Source: Ramlibacter sp.
Lineage (GTDB): Bacteria; Pseudomonadota; Gammaproteobacteria; Burkholderiales; Burkholderiaceae_C
Assembly: GCF_029866045.1 (NCBI RefSeq)
Contig: NZ_JARXAB010000053.1
Coordinates: 1-64,000 of the forward strand
Direction: 5' to 3'
DNA length: 64,000 nucleotides
Shown here one piece after another: positions 34,407 through 44,130 of this stretch. A model generated the notes under the pieces. The model was given only the letters and a program-made list of their open reading frames with translations, was not told the origin of the DNA and ran no database searches. Numbering within the stretch: position 1 is the first letter of the stretch; every line of letters begins with the position of its first letter. A program made the position numbers and the translations under genes.

Positions 34407-36794
34407 TTACTTGCTTGCCTGGGCCGTCTGGATGGCTTGCCACACGCGGTGCGGGCTGGCGGGCATGTCCAGGTCTTTGACCCCCAGGGGGGCCAGGGCG
34501 TCGAGCACTGCGTTCATGACCGCAGGCGGTGCGCCGATGGCACCGGCCTCGCCGCAGCCCTTGGTACCCAGGGGGTTGGTGGTGCAGGGGGTGACCACAT
34601 GGCCGAGTCGGAACTCGGGCACATCGTCTGCGCGCGGCATGGCGTAGTCCATGAATGAACCGGTGACCAGCTGCCCCGTTTCGCGGTCGTAGACGCAGTG
34701 CTCGAGCAGGGCCTGGCCGATGCCCTGCACCAGCCCGCCGTGTACCTGGCCCTCGACGATCATGGGGTTGATGATGGTGCCGAAGTCATCGACTGCAGTG
34801 AAGCTGTCGATGCGCACCACTCCGGTGTCGGGGTTGACTTCAACCTCGCAGATGTAGGTGCCGCCGGGGAAGGTGAAGTTGGTTGGATCGTAGAAGGCGG
34901 TTTCGTTGAGGCCCGGCTCAAGCTTGTCCAGCGGGTAGTTGTGCGGCACATAGGCGGTGAGCGCCACCTGGCCAAAGGTCACCTTTTTGTCGGTGCCCTT
35001 GACGGTGAACTCGCCGTTGGCGAACTCGACGTCACCATCGCCAGCCTCCATCAGGTGGGCCGCGATCTTCTTGGCCTTGGCCTCGATCTTGTCCAGTGCG
35101 CGCATGATGGCGGCTCCGCCCACGCTGATCGACCGCGAGCCGTAGGTGCCCATGCCAAAGGGCACGCGCCCGGTGTCGCCGTGCACGATGTCTACTTGGG
35201 ACGGGTCCAGCCCGAGGCGGGCAGCCACCACCTGGGCAAAGGTGGTTTCGTGGCCCTGGCCGTGGCTGTGCGAGCCGGTGAACACCGTCACGCTGCCCGT
35301 GGGGTGTACCCGCACCTCGCCGCACTCAAACAGACCAGCGCGCGCGCCCAAGGCACCAGCGATGTTGCTAGGGGCAAGTCCGCAGGCCTCGATGTAGCTG
35401 CTGTAGCCGACGCCGCGCAGCAGCCCCTTGGCCTTGGAGGCCGCCTTGCGCTGGTCAAAGCCTGCTGCATCGCCGAGCTCACGGGCCTGCTTCATGCACG
35501 CGTGGAAGTCGCCGGTGTCGTATTGCAGGGCCACCGGCGTCTGGTAGGGGAACTGGGTGATGAAGTTGCGACGACGGATCTCGTCTTGCGACAGGCCGGT
35601 CTCCCAGGCCGCGCGGCTGACGATGCGCTCGATCAGGTAGGTTGCCTCAGGTCGGCCTGCGCCGCGGTAGGCGTCGACCGGCGAGGTGTTGGTGAACCAG
35701 GCGTCCACCTCGACATAGATCTGCGGGGTGGTGTACTGGCCGGCCAGGAGCGTGGCGTAAAGAATGGTGGGTACTGCGGTCGAGAAGGTCGACAGGTAGG
35801 CGCCCAGGTTGGCATCGGTGTGCACCCGCAAGGCGAGAAACTTGCCGTCCTTGTCCAGGGCCAGCTCACCGTGGGTGACGTGGTCGCGGCCATGGGCGTC
35901 GCTGAGGAAGGCCTCTGAGCGGTCGCAGGTCCACTTGATGGGGCAATTGAGCTTTTTGGCCGCCCAGGTCAGGCACACATCTTCGGCGTAGAGATAAATC
36001 TTGGCGCCAAAGCCACCCCCCACGTCGGGGGCGATCACGCGCACCTTGTGCTCGGGCAGGCCCATGACGAAGGCCGTCATCAGCAGCCGCTCGACGTGCG
36101 GGTTTTGGTTGGACACATAGAGGGTGTAGTCGTCCCCCGCACGGCTGTAGCTGGCGATGGCCGCGCGCGGCTCCATCGGGTTGGGAGCGAGCCGGTTATT
36201 CACCAGGTCCAGCTTGGTGATGTGGGCGGCGTTCTTGAAGGCCGCATCGACGCCGGCCTTGTCGCCGATGGCCCATTTGTAGCAATGGTTGCCCGGGGCG
36301 GCGTCATGCAATTGGGGCGCGTCCCGCTTCATGGTGTCACGCACATCGACAACGGCGGACAGCGGCTCGTAGTCGACCTCCACCAACTCGGCGGCGTTCT
36401 TGGCGTTCTCCAGGGTGTCGGCGACGACCATGGCCACGTGGTCGCCCACATAGCGCACCTTGTCTAGAGCCAAGATGGGGTGGGGCGGCTCTTTCATGGG
36501 TTGGCCGCTGGTATCGGTGATCAGCCAGCCACAGGGCAGGCCGCCGATCTTGTCGGCGGCGACGTCCTTGCCATCGAGCACCCCCACCACGCCGGGCGCC
36601 TTGAGCGCTGCGGACTTGTCAACCTTGCGGATGGCGGCATGTGCATGCGGTGAGCGCACGAAGACCGCGTGATGCATGTTGGGCAACACGATGTCGTCGG
36701 TGTACTGGCCCGCGCCCGTGAGGAAGCGGTAGTCCTCCTTGCGGCGCAGGGACTCGCCGATATGCGGCAGCTTGGAAAGATCAGTGGCACCCAT
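34407..36794 (-). CDS. coxL: Form II CoxL-like molybdopterin-binding large subunit
   Basis: ATG 36794 follows GAGGAGA, giving 795 residues. The active-site loop reads AYRGAGR (375-381), the form II signature; true form I CO dehydrogenase has AYRCSFR with the copper-binding cysteine, which is missing here. Other family motifs are VGGGFGAK (258-265), [14 protein letters not shown] and [12 protein letters not shown] with the catalytic glutamate. No Tat or Sec signal is visible, so it works in the cytoplasm. Form II enzymes act on aldehydes, purines or CoA-linked ring compounds such as furoyl-CoA, so the cox names describe homology, not CO oxidation. Confidence 0.93.
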   Translation of the reverse strand: MGATDLSKLPHIGESLRRKEDYRFLTGAGQYTDDIVLPNMHHAVFVRSPHAHAAIRKVDKSAALKAPGVVGVLDGKDVAADKIGGLPCGWLITDTSGQPMKEPPHPILALDKVRYVGDHVAMVVADTLENAKNAAELVEVDYEPLSAVVDVRDTMKRDAPQLHDAAPGNHCYKWAIGDKAGVDAAFKNAAHITKLDLVNNRLAPNPMEPRAAIASYSRAGDDYTLYVSNQNPHVERLLMTAFVMGLPEHKVRVIAPDVGGGFGAKIYLYAEDVCLTWAAKKLNCPIKWTCDRSEAFLSDAHGRDHVTHGELALDKDGKFLALRVHTDANLGAYLSTFSTAVPTILYATLLAGQYTTPQIYVEVDAWFTNTSPVDAYRGAGRPEATYLIERIVSRAAWETGLSQDEIRRRNFITQFPYQTPVALQYDTGDFHACMKQARELGDAAGFDQRKAASKAKGLLRGVGYSSYIEACGLAPSNIAGALGARAGLFECGEVRVHPTGSVTVFTGSHSHGQGHETTFAQVVAARLGLDPSQVDIVHGDTGRVPFGMGTYGSRSISVGGAAIMRALDKIEAKAKKIAAHLMEAGDGDVEFANGEFTVKGTDKKVTFGQVALTAYVPHNYPLDKLEPGLNETAFYDPTNFTFPGGTYICEVEVNPDTGVVRIDSFTAVDDFGTIINPMIVEGQVHGGLVQGIGQALLEHCVYDRETGQLVTGSFMDYAMPRADDVPEFRLGHVVTPCTTNPLGTKGCGEAGAIGAPPAVMNAVLDALAPLGVKDLDMPASPHRVWQAIQTAQASK

Positions 36795-36805
36795 GATGTG
36801 TCTCC

Positions 36806-37273
<468 letters not shown>

Positions 37274-37321
37274 GCTTGTCTCCTTGCCGGTTTTGTGAAG
37301 GGCTTTGGGAACCCTTAGTGG

Positions 37322-37343
37322 ATCACGCCGACCGCGGCGTGAT
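37322..37343. repeat. Perfect 9-base hairpin upstream of coxS
   Basis: ATCACGCCG (37322-37330), loop ACCG, then CGGCGTGAT (37335-37343). It lies 49 bases upstream of the coxS start, at the edge of the exonuclease III remnant. It has no T-tract. It could be an operator, an mRNA leader hairpin of the - strand operon, or a leftover terminator. Confidence 0.6.
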
Positions 37344-37354
37344 TTGAGGGATAA

Positions 37355-37514
37355 CCCTGCATGGCCCGATGAGGCCAGCGCCTCCTGCGCAAATGTGTCG
37401 TCGGTCATCTTCAAATCCTGCAGGCACAGGGCGTCGACCGGCTCGGCGGCCAAACCGTCCAGCACGTTGCCGGCGGGCGATGAGGGAATTGACGTTCAAG
37501 ATGGCAAGCCTCAT
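37355..37514 (-). pseudogene. xthA: Frameshifted 5' remnant of exodeoxyribonuclease III
   Basis: From ATG 37514 the - strand reads MRLAILNVNSLIARRQ, the start of exonuclease III. At about 37467 the reading frame shifts and the match goes on as VLDGLAAEPVDALCLQDLKMTDDTFAQEALASSG (split here across frames), which fits the next part of the family in order and spacing. It ends near 37355, about 50 residues into a roughly 260-residue enzyme. The rest of the gene, with the catalytic Asp and His residues, is absent. This is a dead fragment left where the cox/sox block now begins. It is not counted as functional. Confidence 0.75.
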
Positions 37515-37678
37515 GGGGTGGCCCCGTTCAGGGGGCAGCTTGGGCAGGGCGGCTGGTGATCCCCCGCGCCCTCGGGGCTTTAGACTTGCGACTCAAGAAC
37601 TGCGACCCTGTTGACGAGTGGCCCCCTGCCCCACCCCACATCGTCAGACGGGCTTGCGTTCTACGTCGGAGGACATCG

Positions 37679-37990
37679 ATGAAGACCGCGATTCAAACCT
37701 TGACTCTGGGCGCTTTGCTCGGAGTAGCCGGCTGGGTCCAGGCCCAGGCACCCGACCCGCTGCAGATCCGCAGCTGGGCCGCGTCCTGCGCCAACTGCCA
37801 CGGCACGGACGGCCGTGCACAGCCCGGCATGGCATCGCTGGCGGGCGCCTCCAAGGACGACATGGTCAAGAAGATGCTGGACTTCAAGGCAGGCCGCCGG
37901 CCTGCAACCATCATGCACCAGTTGGCCAAGGGCTATTCCGACGACCAGATCGAAGCCATCGCGGCCTATTTCGCTGCTCAAAAGAACTAA
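37679..37990 (+). CDS. Monohaem class I cytochrome c (SoxE/FccA-like)
   Basis: ATG 37679 follows GGAGGA, giving 103 residues. A signal peptide ends near VQA-QA (about 22). The haem motif is CANCH (37-41), and Met79 in ATIMHQLAKGYSD is the likely distal ligand. It lies 9 bases before a flavocytochrome c sulfide dehydrogenase-like gene and is probably its electron-accepting cytochrome subunit. It is shorter than dihaem FccA and resembles one half of it. Confidence 0.88.
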   Translation: MKTAIQTLTLGALLGVAGWVQAQAPDPLQIRSWAASCANCHGTDGRAQPGMASLAGASKDDMVKKMLDFKAGRRPATIMHQLAKGYSDDQIEAIAAYFAAQKN

Positions 37991-37999
37991 GGGGATCCC

Positions 38000-39271
38000 A
38001 TGACGCGTCGTCACTTCCTCCGCGCCGGTGCTGCAGCCGGTGTTATGGGTTTGACGGGCTATGCCACCGCTAGCGGTGGCTCGGGCCCCAAGGTGGTGGT
38101 CGTCGGTGGCGGCTATGGCGGCGCCACGGCCGCCAAGTACGTGCGCATGTGGTCGGACTACAGCGTCAACGTCACCCTGGTCGAGTCCAACACGGCCTTT
38201 GTGTCTTGCCCGATCTCCAACCTGGTCATTGGCGGCAGTAAAACGATCGCCGATGTCACCACGCCCTATGACAACCTCACCCAGCGCCATGGCGTGCGGG
38301 TGGTGCGCGATGTTGCCGCCTCGATCGACCCGGACAAGCGCATCGTCAAGCTCGCAAGCGGCGCCGAGCTGCCCTACGACCGCTTGATCCTCTCGCCAGG
38401 CGTCGACTTCATCTACGACGGCTTGCCCGGCCTGACCCGCCCTGGTGCGCAAGACCGCGTGCTGCATGCCTGGAAGGCTGGCGCGCAGACGGTGGCACTT
38501 CGCAAGCAGCTCGAGGCCATGCCCGATGGCGGCGTGTTTGCCATGGCCATTCCGCTGGCGCCTTATCGCTGCCCCCCAGGCCCCTACGAGCGCGCTTGCA
38601 TGGTGGCCAGCTACTTCAGCAAGGCCAAACCCAAGAGCAAGGTCCTGATCCTTGATGCCAATGAGGACGTGACCTCCAAGGGGCCTTTGTTCAAGAAGGC
38701 CTGGGCAGATCGCTACAAGAACATCATCGAGTACCAGCCCAGGCATACGCTGACCGACGTCGATGTGGCAGGCAGCACGCTCAAGTTCGAGTTCAACGAC
38801 GACGTCAAAGCCGCGGTCCTCAACGTGCTGCCGCCCATGCGCGCCGGCGACATCGCCGTCAAAACGGGTTTGGCCACGGCCAACAAGCGCTGGTGCGAGG
38901 TGGACTTTCTGACCTTTGAGTCCAAGGCGGCCAAGAACATCCATGTGCTGGGTGACGCCATCCAGGTGGCGCCAGCCATGCCCAAGTCCGCGCACATGGC
39001 CAACCAGCATGGCAAGACCTGCGCTGCGGCGGTGGTGGCCTTGTTGGCAGACAAGCCGGTCAACCCGCTGCCGATTTACAACAACACCTGCTATAGCTTT
39101 GTGAGCGACGAGGAGGTGGTGCATGTGGCCAGCGTCCACCGCTATGCCGCAGCCCAAAAGACCATGCTCACGGTGGCCGGCTCGGGCGGTGTTTCATCAG
39201 CGGCCAGCGAGCTCGAGGGCCAATACGCCATGGGCTGGGCCCGCAATATCTGGGCGGACACCTTGGCATGA
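38000..39271 (+). CDS. fccB: Flavocytochrome c sulfide dehydrogenase-like flavoprotein (FccB/SoxF)
   Basis: This 423-residue protein has a Tat signal (TRRHFLRAG), an FAD-binding turn VVVVGGGYGGATAA (32-45) and redox cysteines Cys70 (AFVSCPISN) and Cys191 (APYRCPPGP). The C-terminal DAIQVAPAMPKSAHMANQHGK matches the family. FccB oxidises sulfide or a persulfide and passes electrons to its cytochrome. SoxF, its Sox-cluster form, can reactivate SoxYZ, so here it could act on the altered SoxY arm. Exported by Tat to the periplasm. Confidence 0.92.
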   Translation: MTRRHFLRAGAAAGVMGLTGYATASGGSGPKVVVVGGGYGGATAAKYVRMWSDYSVNVTLVESNTAFVSCPISNLVIGGSKTIADVTTPYDNLTQRHGVRVVRDVAASIDPDKRIVKLASGAELPYDRLILSPGVDFIYDGLPGLTRPGAQDRVLHAWKAGAQTVALRKQLEAMPDGGVFAMAIPLAPYRCPPGPYERACMVASYFSKAKPKSKVLILDANEDVTSKGPLFKKAWADRYKNIIEYQPRHTLTDVDVAGSTLKFEFNDDVKAAVLNVLPPMRAGDIAVKTGLATANKRWCEVDFLTFESKAAKNIHVLGDAIQVAPAMPKSAHMANQHGKTCAAAVVALLADKPVNPLPIYNNTCYSFVSDEEVVHVASVHRYAAAQKTMLTVAGSGGVSSAASELEGQYAMGWARNIWADTLA

Positions 39272-39361
39272 AGCGCGGGAAAACCCGACATGGGTCTGCA
39301 CGCCCCTAACCCACAGTTAACATCAGTCGTCGCTCAGCTATTTGATGTGAGGAAACATTCC

Positions 39362-39670
39362 ATGAACAAGTCCATCGTCCTGGGCTGCCTGGCTCTGGCG
39401 CTCTCAGCGCCTGCCTGGGCCAGCCTGGCCCTGTCCCAGAAAAACGCCTGCGCCTCCTGCCACGCCGTCGAGCGAAAGCTGATGGGCCCTTCCTACCAAG
39501 AAATTTCCAAGCGCTACACAGGCCAAGCCGACGCCGAAGCCATCTTGGCCAAGGGCATCAAGGCGGGTGGTACGGGCAAATGGGGCCCCGTGCCGATGCC
39601 GGCGCAGCCCTCGGTCAGCGAGGCCGACGCCAAGACCCTGGCCGCCTGGATTCTCGGCGGCGCCAAGTAA
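39362..39670 (+). CDS. Small c551-type cytochrome c
   Basis: ATG 39362 follows GAGG, giving 102 residues. A signal peptide ends near AWA-SL (about 20). The haem motif is CASCH (30-34), and Met79 in KWGPVPMPAQ is the distal ligand, the pattern of c551/c8 cytochromes. It would carry electrons from SoxXA, FccAB or the periplasmic hydroxylase to a terminal oxidase. It lies 90 bases after fccB. Its end converges with the SDR gene across 60 bases containing a nested inverted repeat. Confidence 0.9.
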   Translation: MNKSIVLGCLALALSAPAWASLALSQKNACASCHAVERKLMGPSYQEISKRYTGQADAEAILAKGIKAGGTGKWGPVPMPAQPSVSEADAKTLAAWILGGAK

Positions 39671-39730
39671 GCGGGTGCGGTTGGCGGCAGGTCTCTGAGG
39701 CCACCCAGTGGCTTAGCAGCAGACCCTTCG

Positions 39731-40489
39731 TCAAGACCGTCCGCCGTCCACACTGATCACTTGACCGCTCACCCAGGCCGCATGGTCGCTGGCGAGGAAC
39801 GCGGCGGTCGAAGCGATGTCTTGGGCCGTGCCGAGGCGGCGCGTGTGAATGGATTGCATCAGGCGCTGCTGACCCTCGGCGCCATAAGCCTCCCACTGAA
39901 GCTGCGTCGACGGATTCGACAACACGAACCCGGGGGCAATGGCGTTGGAGGTGATGCCGTGGGGCCCAAGGTCTTGCGAGAGTTGCTTGGCCAGCCCCAC
40001 CAGCGCGTGCTTGGCGGCCGTGTAGGCCTGGATGCCCGTCAAGCTCGGTCGCAGCCCTGCGCCAGAGGTGATATGAATCATCCGCCCCCAACCCGCCGAT
40101 TGCATCGCAGGCGCGCAGGCCTGGGCCATCCAGAAGGCACCGTGGATGTTGGCGTCGAACACAGCTGACCAATCCGCCTCCGTGATGGACTCGATTGGAC
40201 GCCCGACCTGACCGCGCACGCCACCGGCGCCATTGACCAGGATATGCAAACGACCGCCTGTGCGCTTGAGCGCCTCGGCCACCGCGCCTTGGGCAGCGTG
40301 GCGATCGGCGATGTCGAAGATGTGACAGGCCAGGCCGTGCGCCCGCGCAAAGGCCCCGGCCCGATCGCCATCGATGTCGGCCACCTGCACCTCCGCCCCA
40401 CAAGCCTTCAACTGAAGCGCAATCGCTTGGGCAATCCCCTGGGCCGCACCGGTCACCAGGGCCACTCGGCCGGTCAAATCAATCTGCAT
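39731..40489 (-). CDS. SDR-family oxidoreductase, classical
   Basis: This 252-residue protein has TGAAQGIAQAIA at the cofactor site (the usual GIG reads GIA), NGAGG instead of NNAG, and a complete Ser and YTAAK active site (HITSGAG ... QAYTAAK). It ends VSGQVISVDGGRS. It probably oxidises or reduces a hydroxy/keto group with NAD(P)(H). It is 57 bases after the PanE-like gene on the same strand and may belong to its operon. Substrate unknown. Confidence 0.87.
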   Translation of the reverse strand: MQIDLTGRVALVTGAAQGIAQAIALQLKACGAEVQVADIDGDRAGAFARAHGLACHIFDIADRHAAQGAVAEALKRTGGRLHILVNGAGGVRGQVGRPIESITEADWSAVFDANIHGAFWMAQACAPAMQSAGWGRMIHITSGAGLRPSLTGIQAYTAAKHALVGLAKQLSQDLGPHGITSNAIAPGFVLSNPSTQLQWEAYGAEGQQRLMQSIHTRRLGTAQDIASTAAFLASDHAAWVSGQVISVDGGRS

Positions 40490-40546
40490 GGCAGCCTCTG
40501 CGCGTAAAAGGAGCAGGGGGAGTACAGGTCCATGCGGGCGCCGGCA

Positions 40547-41599
40547 TCAAGCGCACACATCCATCAAGGACTGCAAGGTCTCGCGCGACATCTCCCGCCG
40601 CCCGTCTTCGATGTCATGGATCAACGCGACCAGCCGCTCGATGGCCGGCGTGGCCACGCCCACCTCGCGGCCCAGCTCGCCGATCATGCCGATCTGCGGA
40701 TCGACCTCGGTCTTGCGCTTGCGCACAGCCAGGTCGCGCCAGATGCCTGAGTGCGTCTTGCTGGTCTTGGCATTGAAGGCCGCCAGCGCCGCGATGGTTT
40801 CGCGGGCACCCGACTCGGGCGCACCCGGGTAGAAGGCGCGTGGATCAAACCCGTTGAATCCGATGGGCGTGACGCCCCGCTCGAGGGCCACAGCCATGAC
40901 TTCACGCGCCAGGGTGTCAAAGGCCTTGAAGCGCGCAGGATCGGCGAAGTTCGCGGTCATGGAGTCGGGTGTCAGCGCGGTGGCGAAGAGCATGGCACCG
41001 TAGGCCAGCTTGCCCCACAGGTATCCCCAGATGTTTTCGGTCAGAACGGCATCGGGATCAAAGACCTGCAACAGGGCATGCATCTGCCGTGTGCGGGCGC
41101 GCAAGCTTCCGTCGACCTCGCCCACCACGACGGCCCCGCGGTTGCCGTAGAGGATGTCGCCGGGGCCGTGCCAGTCAGCCCCGAAGTTGACAAAGCAGCC
41201 CATCACCCGCTCGGCGCCCAGCAGGCGCGACAAGGTGATTTCGTTCAGGCCGTTCTGCGCGGAGAGCACGAAGCCGTCGTCGCGCAGATACGGAATGAGC
41301 GCCTGCGCTGCAGCTTCCGTCGCCTGAGCCTTGACCGCCAACACGATGCGCGAATAGCGGCCCTTGAGCGCCTGCGGTGTGCTGCCGGGCACGCGCTGCT
41401 CGAAGCTGGCGACCGGGCCATGGATCTTCAGCCCGTGCTCGGCGCTCAAGCGGACATGCTCTGCATCGATGTCCACCATGTGCACGGGGATGCCAGCACG
41501 GGCCCAATAGGCCGCCAGCGTGCCGCCGATGGCCCCACCGCCCCAGACCAAGACGGGGTCGTCAGCGGTGACGAATCCGAGATCAGCAGTGCCCGACAT
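40547..41599 (-). CDS. PanE/ApbA-family 2-ketoacid reductase
   Basis: I chose ATG 41599, which has GAGGTG upstream and overlaps the end of the peptidase gene by 17 bases; the product has 350 residues. The N-terminal Rossmann turn is VWGGGAIGGTLAAYWARAG. The AVKAQ segment and the C-terminal helical domain, with KLAYGAMLFA and the TSKTHSGIWRDLAVRKRKTEVD loop, fit ketopantoate-reductase-like enzymes. Many paralogues reduce other 2-keto acids; its setting beside a peptidase and transporter argues against pantothenate synthesis. Confidence 0.86.
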   Translation of the reverse strand: MSGTADLGFVTADDPVLVWGGGAIGGTLAAYWARAGIPVHMVDIDAEHVRLSAEHGLKIHGPVASFEQRVPGSTPQALKGRYSRIVLAVKAQATEAAAQALIPYLRDDGFVLSAQNGLNEITLSRLLGAERVMGCFVNFGADWHGPGDILYGNRGAVVVGEVDGSLRARTRQMHALLQVFDPDAVLTENIWGYLWGKLAYGAMLFATALTPDSMTANFADPARFKAFDTLAREVMAVALERGVTPIGFNGFDPRAFYPGAPESGARETIAALAAFNAKTSKTHSGIWRDLAVRKRKTEVDPQIGMIGELGREVGVATPAIERLVALIHDIEDGRREMSRETLQSLMDVCA

Positions 41600-42527
41600 C
41601 AAACACCTCTTCATGCGTGGCCACGCAAATCCGGCCCTCGCCGGTGATCCAGCCGCGGGCCATCCCCCGGGTGTTGAAGGGGGCGTGGACGGTGCCGTCT
41701 GCACCCAGGCTAACCAAGCCCGCGCCAATCCCGTGCCCCGACATCGTCTGATGAACCAGATGATCGCCCGCTTGCGGCAGCGACTGCCCGGCGTACTCCA
41801 TGCGGGCGCACAGGTCGTAGGCCACGGCATGACGGATGAAGAGTTCGCCCATGCCGGTGCAGGAGACGGCGCACACACCATCACGCGCAAAAGTACCGGC
41901 CCCGATGATCGGCGAGTCGCCCACTCGCCCCTGAGGCTTGTCGTTGAAGCCGCCGGTGGACGTGGCCGCGGCCAGCCCACCGCGAGCGTCGCGCGCCACG
42001 GCGCCCACCGTGCCATGACGGTCGGCCTCCGTGATCGGCCGGATGGCTCCGCCGGCCTTGCCGGCCTGGATGTCGGCCAGCGCCTTGACCCGCCGAGGGG
42101 TCGTGAAGTAGGTGTTGTCGACCATGGCCAGACCCTGCGCCTGCGCATAGCGGTCGGCCGCTTCGGCACTGAGCAGCACGCAACCCGAGTGCTCCATGAC
42201 GGCACGTGCAGCCAGGATGGGGTTGCGCACACGCCGAACGGTGCACACCGCGCCGGCGCGGCCCTGGGTGCCTTCCATGATGGAGGCGTCGAGCTCGTGC
42301 TCGGCCTCGTGCGTCAACGCGGCGCCGTAGCCGGCATTGAAGTGCGGGCTGTCCTCCAGCACCACCACCGCTGCCTGCACGGCATCGACGGCGGGCCCAC
42401 CCGCAGCCAGGATGGCCCAGCCGGCACGCAAGGACTGGGCGAGATGCGCGCGCACCTCCTCCCACTCGGCGGCGGGCAGCAGCTCAGGCGCGAGCGTGCC
42501 ACAGCCGCCGTGGATGGCGATCTCCAT
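41583..42527 (-). CDS. iaaA: Isoaspartyl peptidase / type III L-asparaginase
   Basis: This 314-residue Ntn-hydrolase cleaves itself before the nucleophile Thr173 in ADRHGTVGAVARD. Other family motifs are IHGGCGTL at the N-terminus, FNAGYGAALTHEAEHELDASIM, and GDSPIIGAGTF. It hydrolyses beta-aspartyl dipeptides and asparagine-like amides. It starts 4 bases after the transporter binding-protein gene, which suggests that its substrate is imported by the Dpp-like system. It overlaps the PanE-like gene. Confidence 0.92.
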   Translation of the reverse strand: MEIAIHGGCGTLAPELLPAAEWEEVRAHLAQSLRAGWAILAAGGPAVDAVQAAVVVLEDSPHFNAGYGAALTHEAEHELDASIMEGTQGRAGAVCTVRRVRNPILAARAVMEHSGCVLLSAEAADRYAQAQGLAMVDNTYFTTPRRVKALADIQAGKAGGAIRPITEADRHGTVGAVARDARGGLAAATSTGGFNDKPQGRVGDSPIIGAGTFARDGVCAVSCTGMGELFIRHAVAYDLCARMEYAGQSLPQAGDHLVHQTMSGHGIGAGLVSLGADGTVHAPFNTRGMARGWITGEGRICVATHEEVFDVGHC

Positions 42528-42531
42528 CAGC

Positions 42532-44130
42532 TCAGCGTGCTGGGCGGATGTTCATCGCCATCGTGTCCTCGTCCACACGCGGCGTGATCTTGACCTTGTC
42601 TTTCTGCATGGCCCAAGCGGAGGCGATGGCCACGACGGGGATGCGCGAGCCATCCTGCACCAGCAGTTCATTGGCCTGCTCCAGCAGCGAACGGCGCTTG
42701 TCTTCGTTCATCTCCACGGCCGCATCCTGCAGGAGTTTGTCCATCACCGGGTTCTTGTAGCCGATGACGTTGAAGGCCCCCATCTTGCGGTCCTTGTCAT
42801 TGGAGTGCGCCACCGAAGACAGCGTGTAATGCGACTCGCCCGTCAGCGTGCCCCAACCGGCCATGGACATCGAGTAATCGCCTCGCGTACGAGCCGGGAA
42901 GAAGACGGCCACAGGCTGGGCGTTGGCCTGCACGTCGATACCCACACCGGCCAGCATCTGTGTGACCGCCGTTCCCACCTGGCGATCGCCGGGCAGGCGG
43001 TCGTTGGTGAAGCTGAAGACGATCTTGAAACCATTCGGGTAGCCGGCTTCGGCCAGTAGCCGCTTGGCGCCCGCCGGGTCCACCTTGGAGGGCTGAACTT
43101 TTTTGCTGAAGCCAAAGATGCTGGGTGTGACCATCTGGTAAGACGGCTTGCCCAAGCCTTCCATCGCCACCTCCGCCAGGGCATTGCGGTCAATGGCCAT
43201 GTTGATGGCCTGGCGTACCCGAGCATCCTGCAGCGGGTTTTTGGCCAGCTTGCTGCCATCCTTGGCGGTGATCTGAGGCGAGTTGTCGCGCAGGTCCAAC
43301 TCGATGTTGAAGACGTAGACGGTCTCGATCGTCTCCACCGTGAGCTTCGGGTCACGCTTGAGCGACGGCACATCCGCCGCCGGCACCCGCACGATCAGGT
43401 CGAGCTGACCGGCCTTCAACTGAGCGACGCGGGCGGCGTCGTTGGGGATCTCCTTGCGCACATGACGCGCCCAGGGCTCCTTGGGACCCCAGTAGCCGTC
43501 GAAGCGGTCAAGTACCAGTTGATCCTTCGGTGTCCAGGAGACGAACTTGTAGGGCCCGGTGCCAACGGCGGCCTTGCCGGAGTTGAAAGCCGCGTTCGCC
43601 GTGTCCCGGGTCAGGCCCGCAGCCGCCTTGCTCGAAACGATGAACAAGCGGATGAAGTCATACGGGAGGGTGGGCGCGGGGCCGTCGGTCTGCACGCGCA
43701 CCGTGTACGGGTCCACCACCTGCACCATCTTGACGCGGCGGACATAGATCGTCGTCGGGTTCGGGCCGGAGACCATCGGGATGCGTTCGATGGAGAACTT
43801 CACGTCCTCGGCGGTGAAGTCGGATCCATCGTGGAACTTGACACCGCGACGCAGCTTGAATTCCCAGGTCGAGGCGTCCACAGCGCGCCAACTCTCCGCC
43901 AGCCTTGGCTGCACCTCCAGGCCGTTGCCCGACCAGGTGAGGGTGTCGAACACATGCTTGAGGGCTTCGGCCTGAGTCCCGGCGGCGGTGAAATGCGGGT
44001 CGATGGAGTCAGGACCGGCGCGCACACCGATGGTGAGGGTCTGGGCAGCCACCGGCAGGGCGAGCGCCATGCCCAGCGAGCATGCGGCCAGCAGGCGGGA
44101 CAGACGGGATCGAGAGGGCAAGAGATACAT
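42532..44130 (-). CDS. ABC transporter dipeptide/oligopeptide-type substrate-binding protein
   Basis: From ATG 44130 the product has 532 residues with a signal peptide ending near VAA-QT (about 29). Family-5 features follow: IGVRAGPDSIDPH, LAESWRAVDASTWEFKLRRGVKFHDGSDFTAEDV, GTGPYKFVSW and LLAEAGYPNGFKI. It binds peptides, opines or related solutes in the periplasm. The permeases and ATPases lie divergently at 45171-49102. It leads a - strand operon with the isoaspartyl peptidase. An AAAGG-type site lies upstream. Confidence 0.92.
   Translation of the reverse strand: MYLLPSRSRLSRLLAACSLGMALALPVAAQTLTIGVRAGPDSIDPHFTAAGTQAEALKHVFDTLTWSGNGLEVQPRLAESWRAVDASTWEFKLRRGVKFHDGSDFTAEDVKFSIERIPMVSGPNPTTIYVRRVKMVQVVDPYTVRVQTDGPAPTLPYDFIRLFIVSSKAAAGLTRDTANAAFNSGKAAVGTGPYKFVSWTPKDQLVLDRFDGYWGPKEPWARHVRKEIPNDAARVAQLKAGQLDLIVRVPAADVPSLKRDPKLTVETIETVYVFNIELDLRDNSPQITAKDGSKLAKNPLQDARVRQAINMAIDRNALAEVAMEGLGKPSYQMVTPSIFGFSKKVQPSKVDPAGAKRLLAEAGYPNGFKIVFSFTNDRLPGDRQVGTAVTQMLAGVGIDVQANAQPVAVFFPARTRGDYSMSMAGWGTLTGESHYTLSSVAHSNDKDRKMGAFNVIGYKNPVMDKLLQDAAVEMNEDKRRSLLEQANELLVQDGSRIPVVAIASAWAMQKDKVKITPRVDEDTMAMNIRPAR

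Larger units (their letters stand above)
37274..37678. other. 405-base divergent gap between coxS and soxE
   Basis: There is no intact gene here. It holds, from left to right, the leader of coxS, a perfect 9-base hairpin (37322-37343), a frameshifted fragment of an exonuclease III gene (37355-37514, - strand), and GC-rich sequence ahead of the cytochrome gene at 37679. Promoters for both operons should be here, but I could not identify convincing hexamers. Confidence 0.5.

Noticed and set aside
39671-39730. Bidirectional terminator between the c551 gene and the SDR gene
   Set aside because: Nested stems GGTCT/AGACC and GCCAC/GTGGC are visible, but they are short and no T-tract follows, so I left it out of the feature list.
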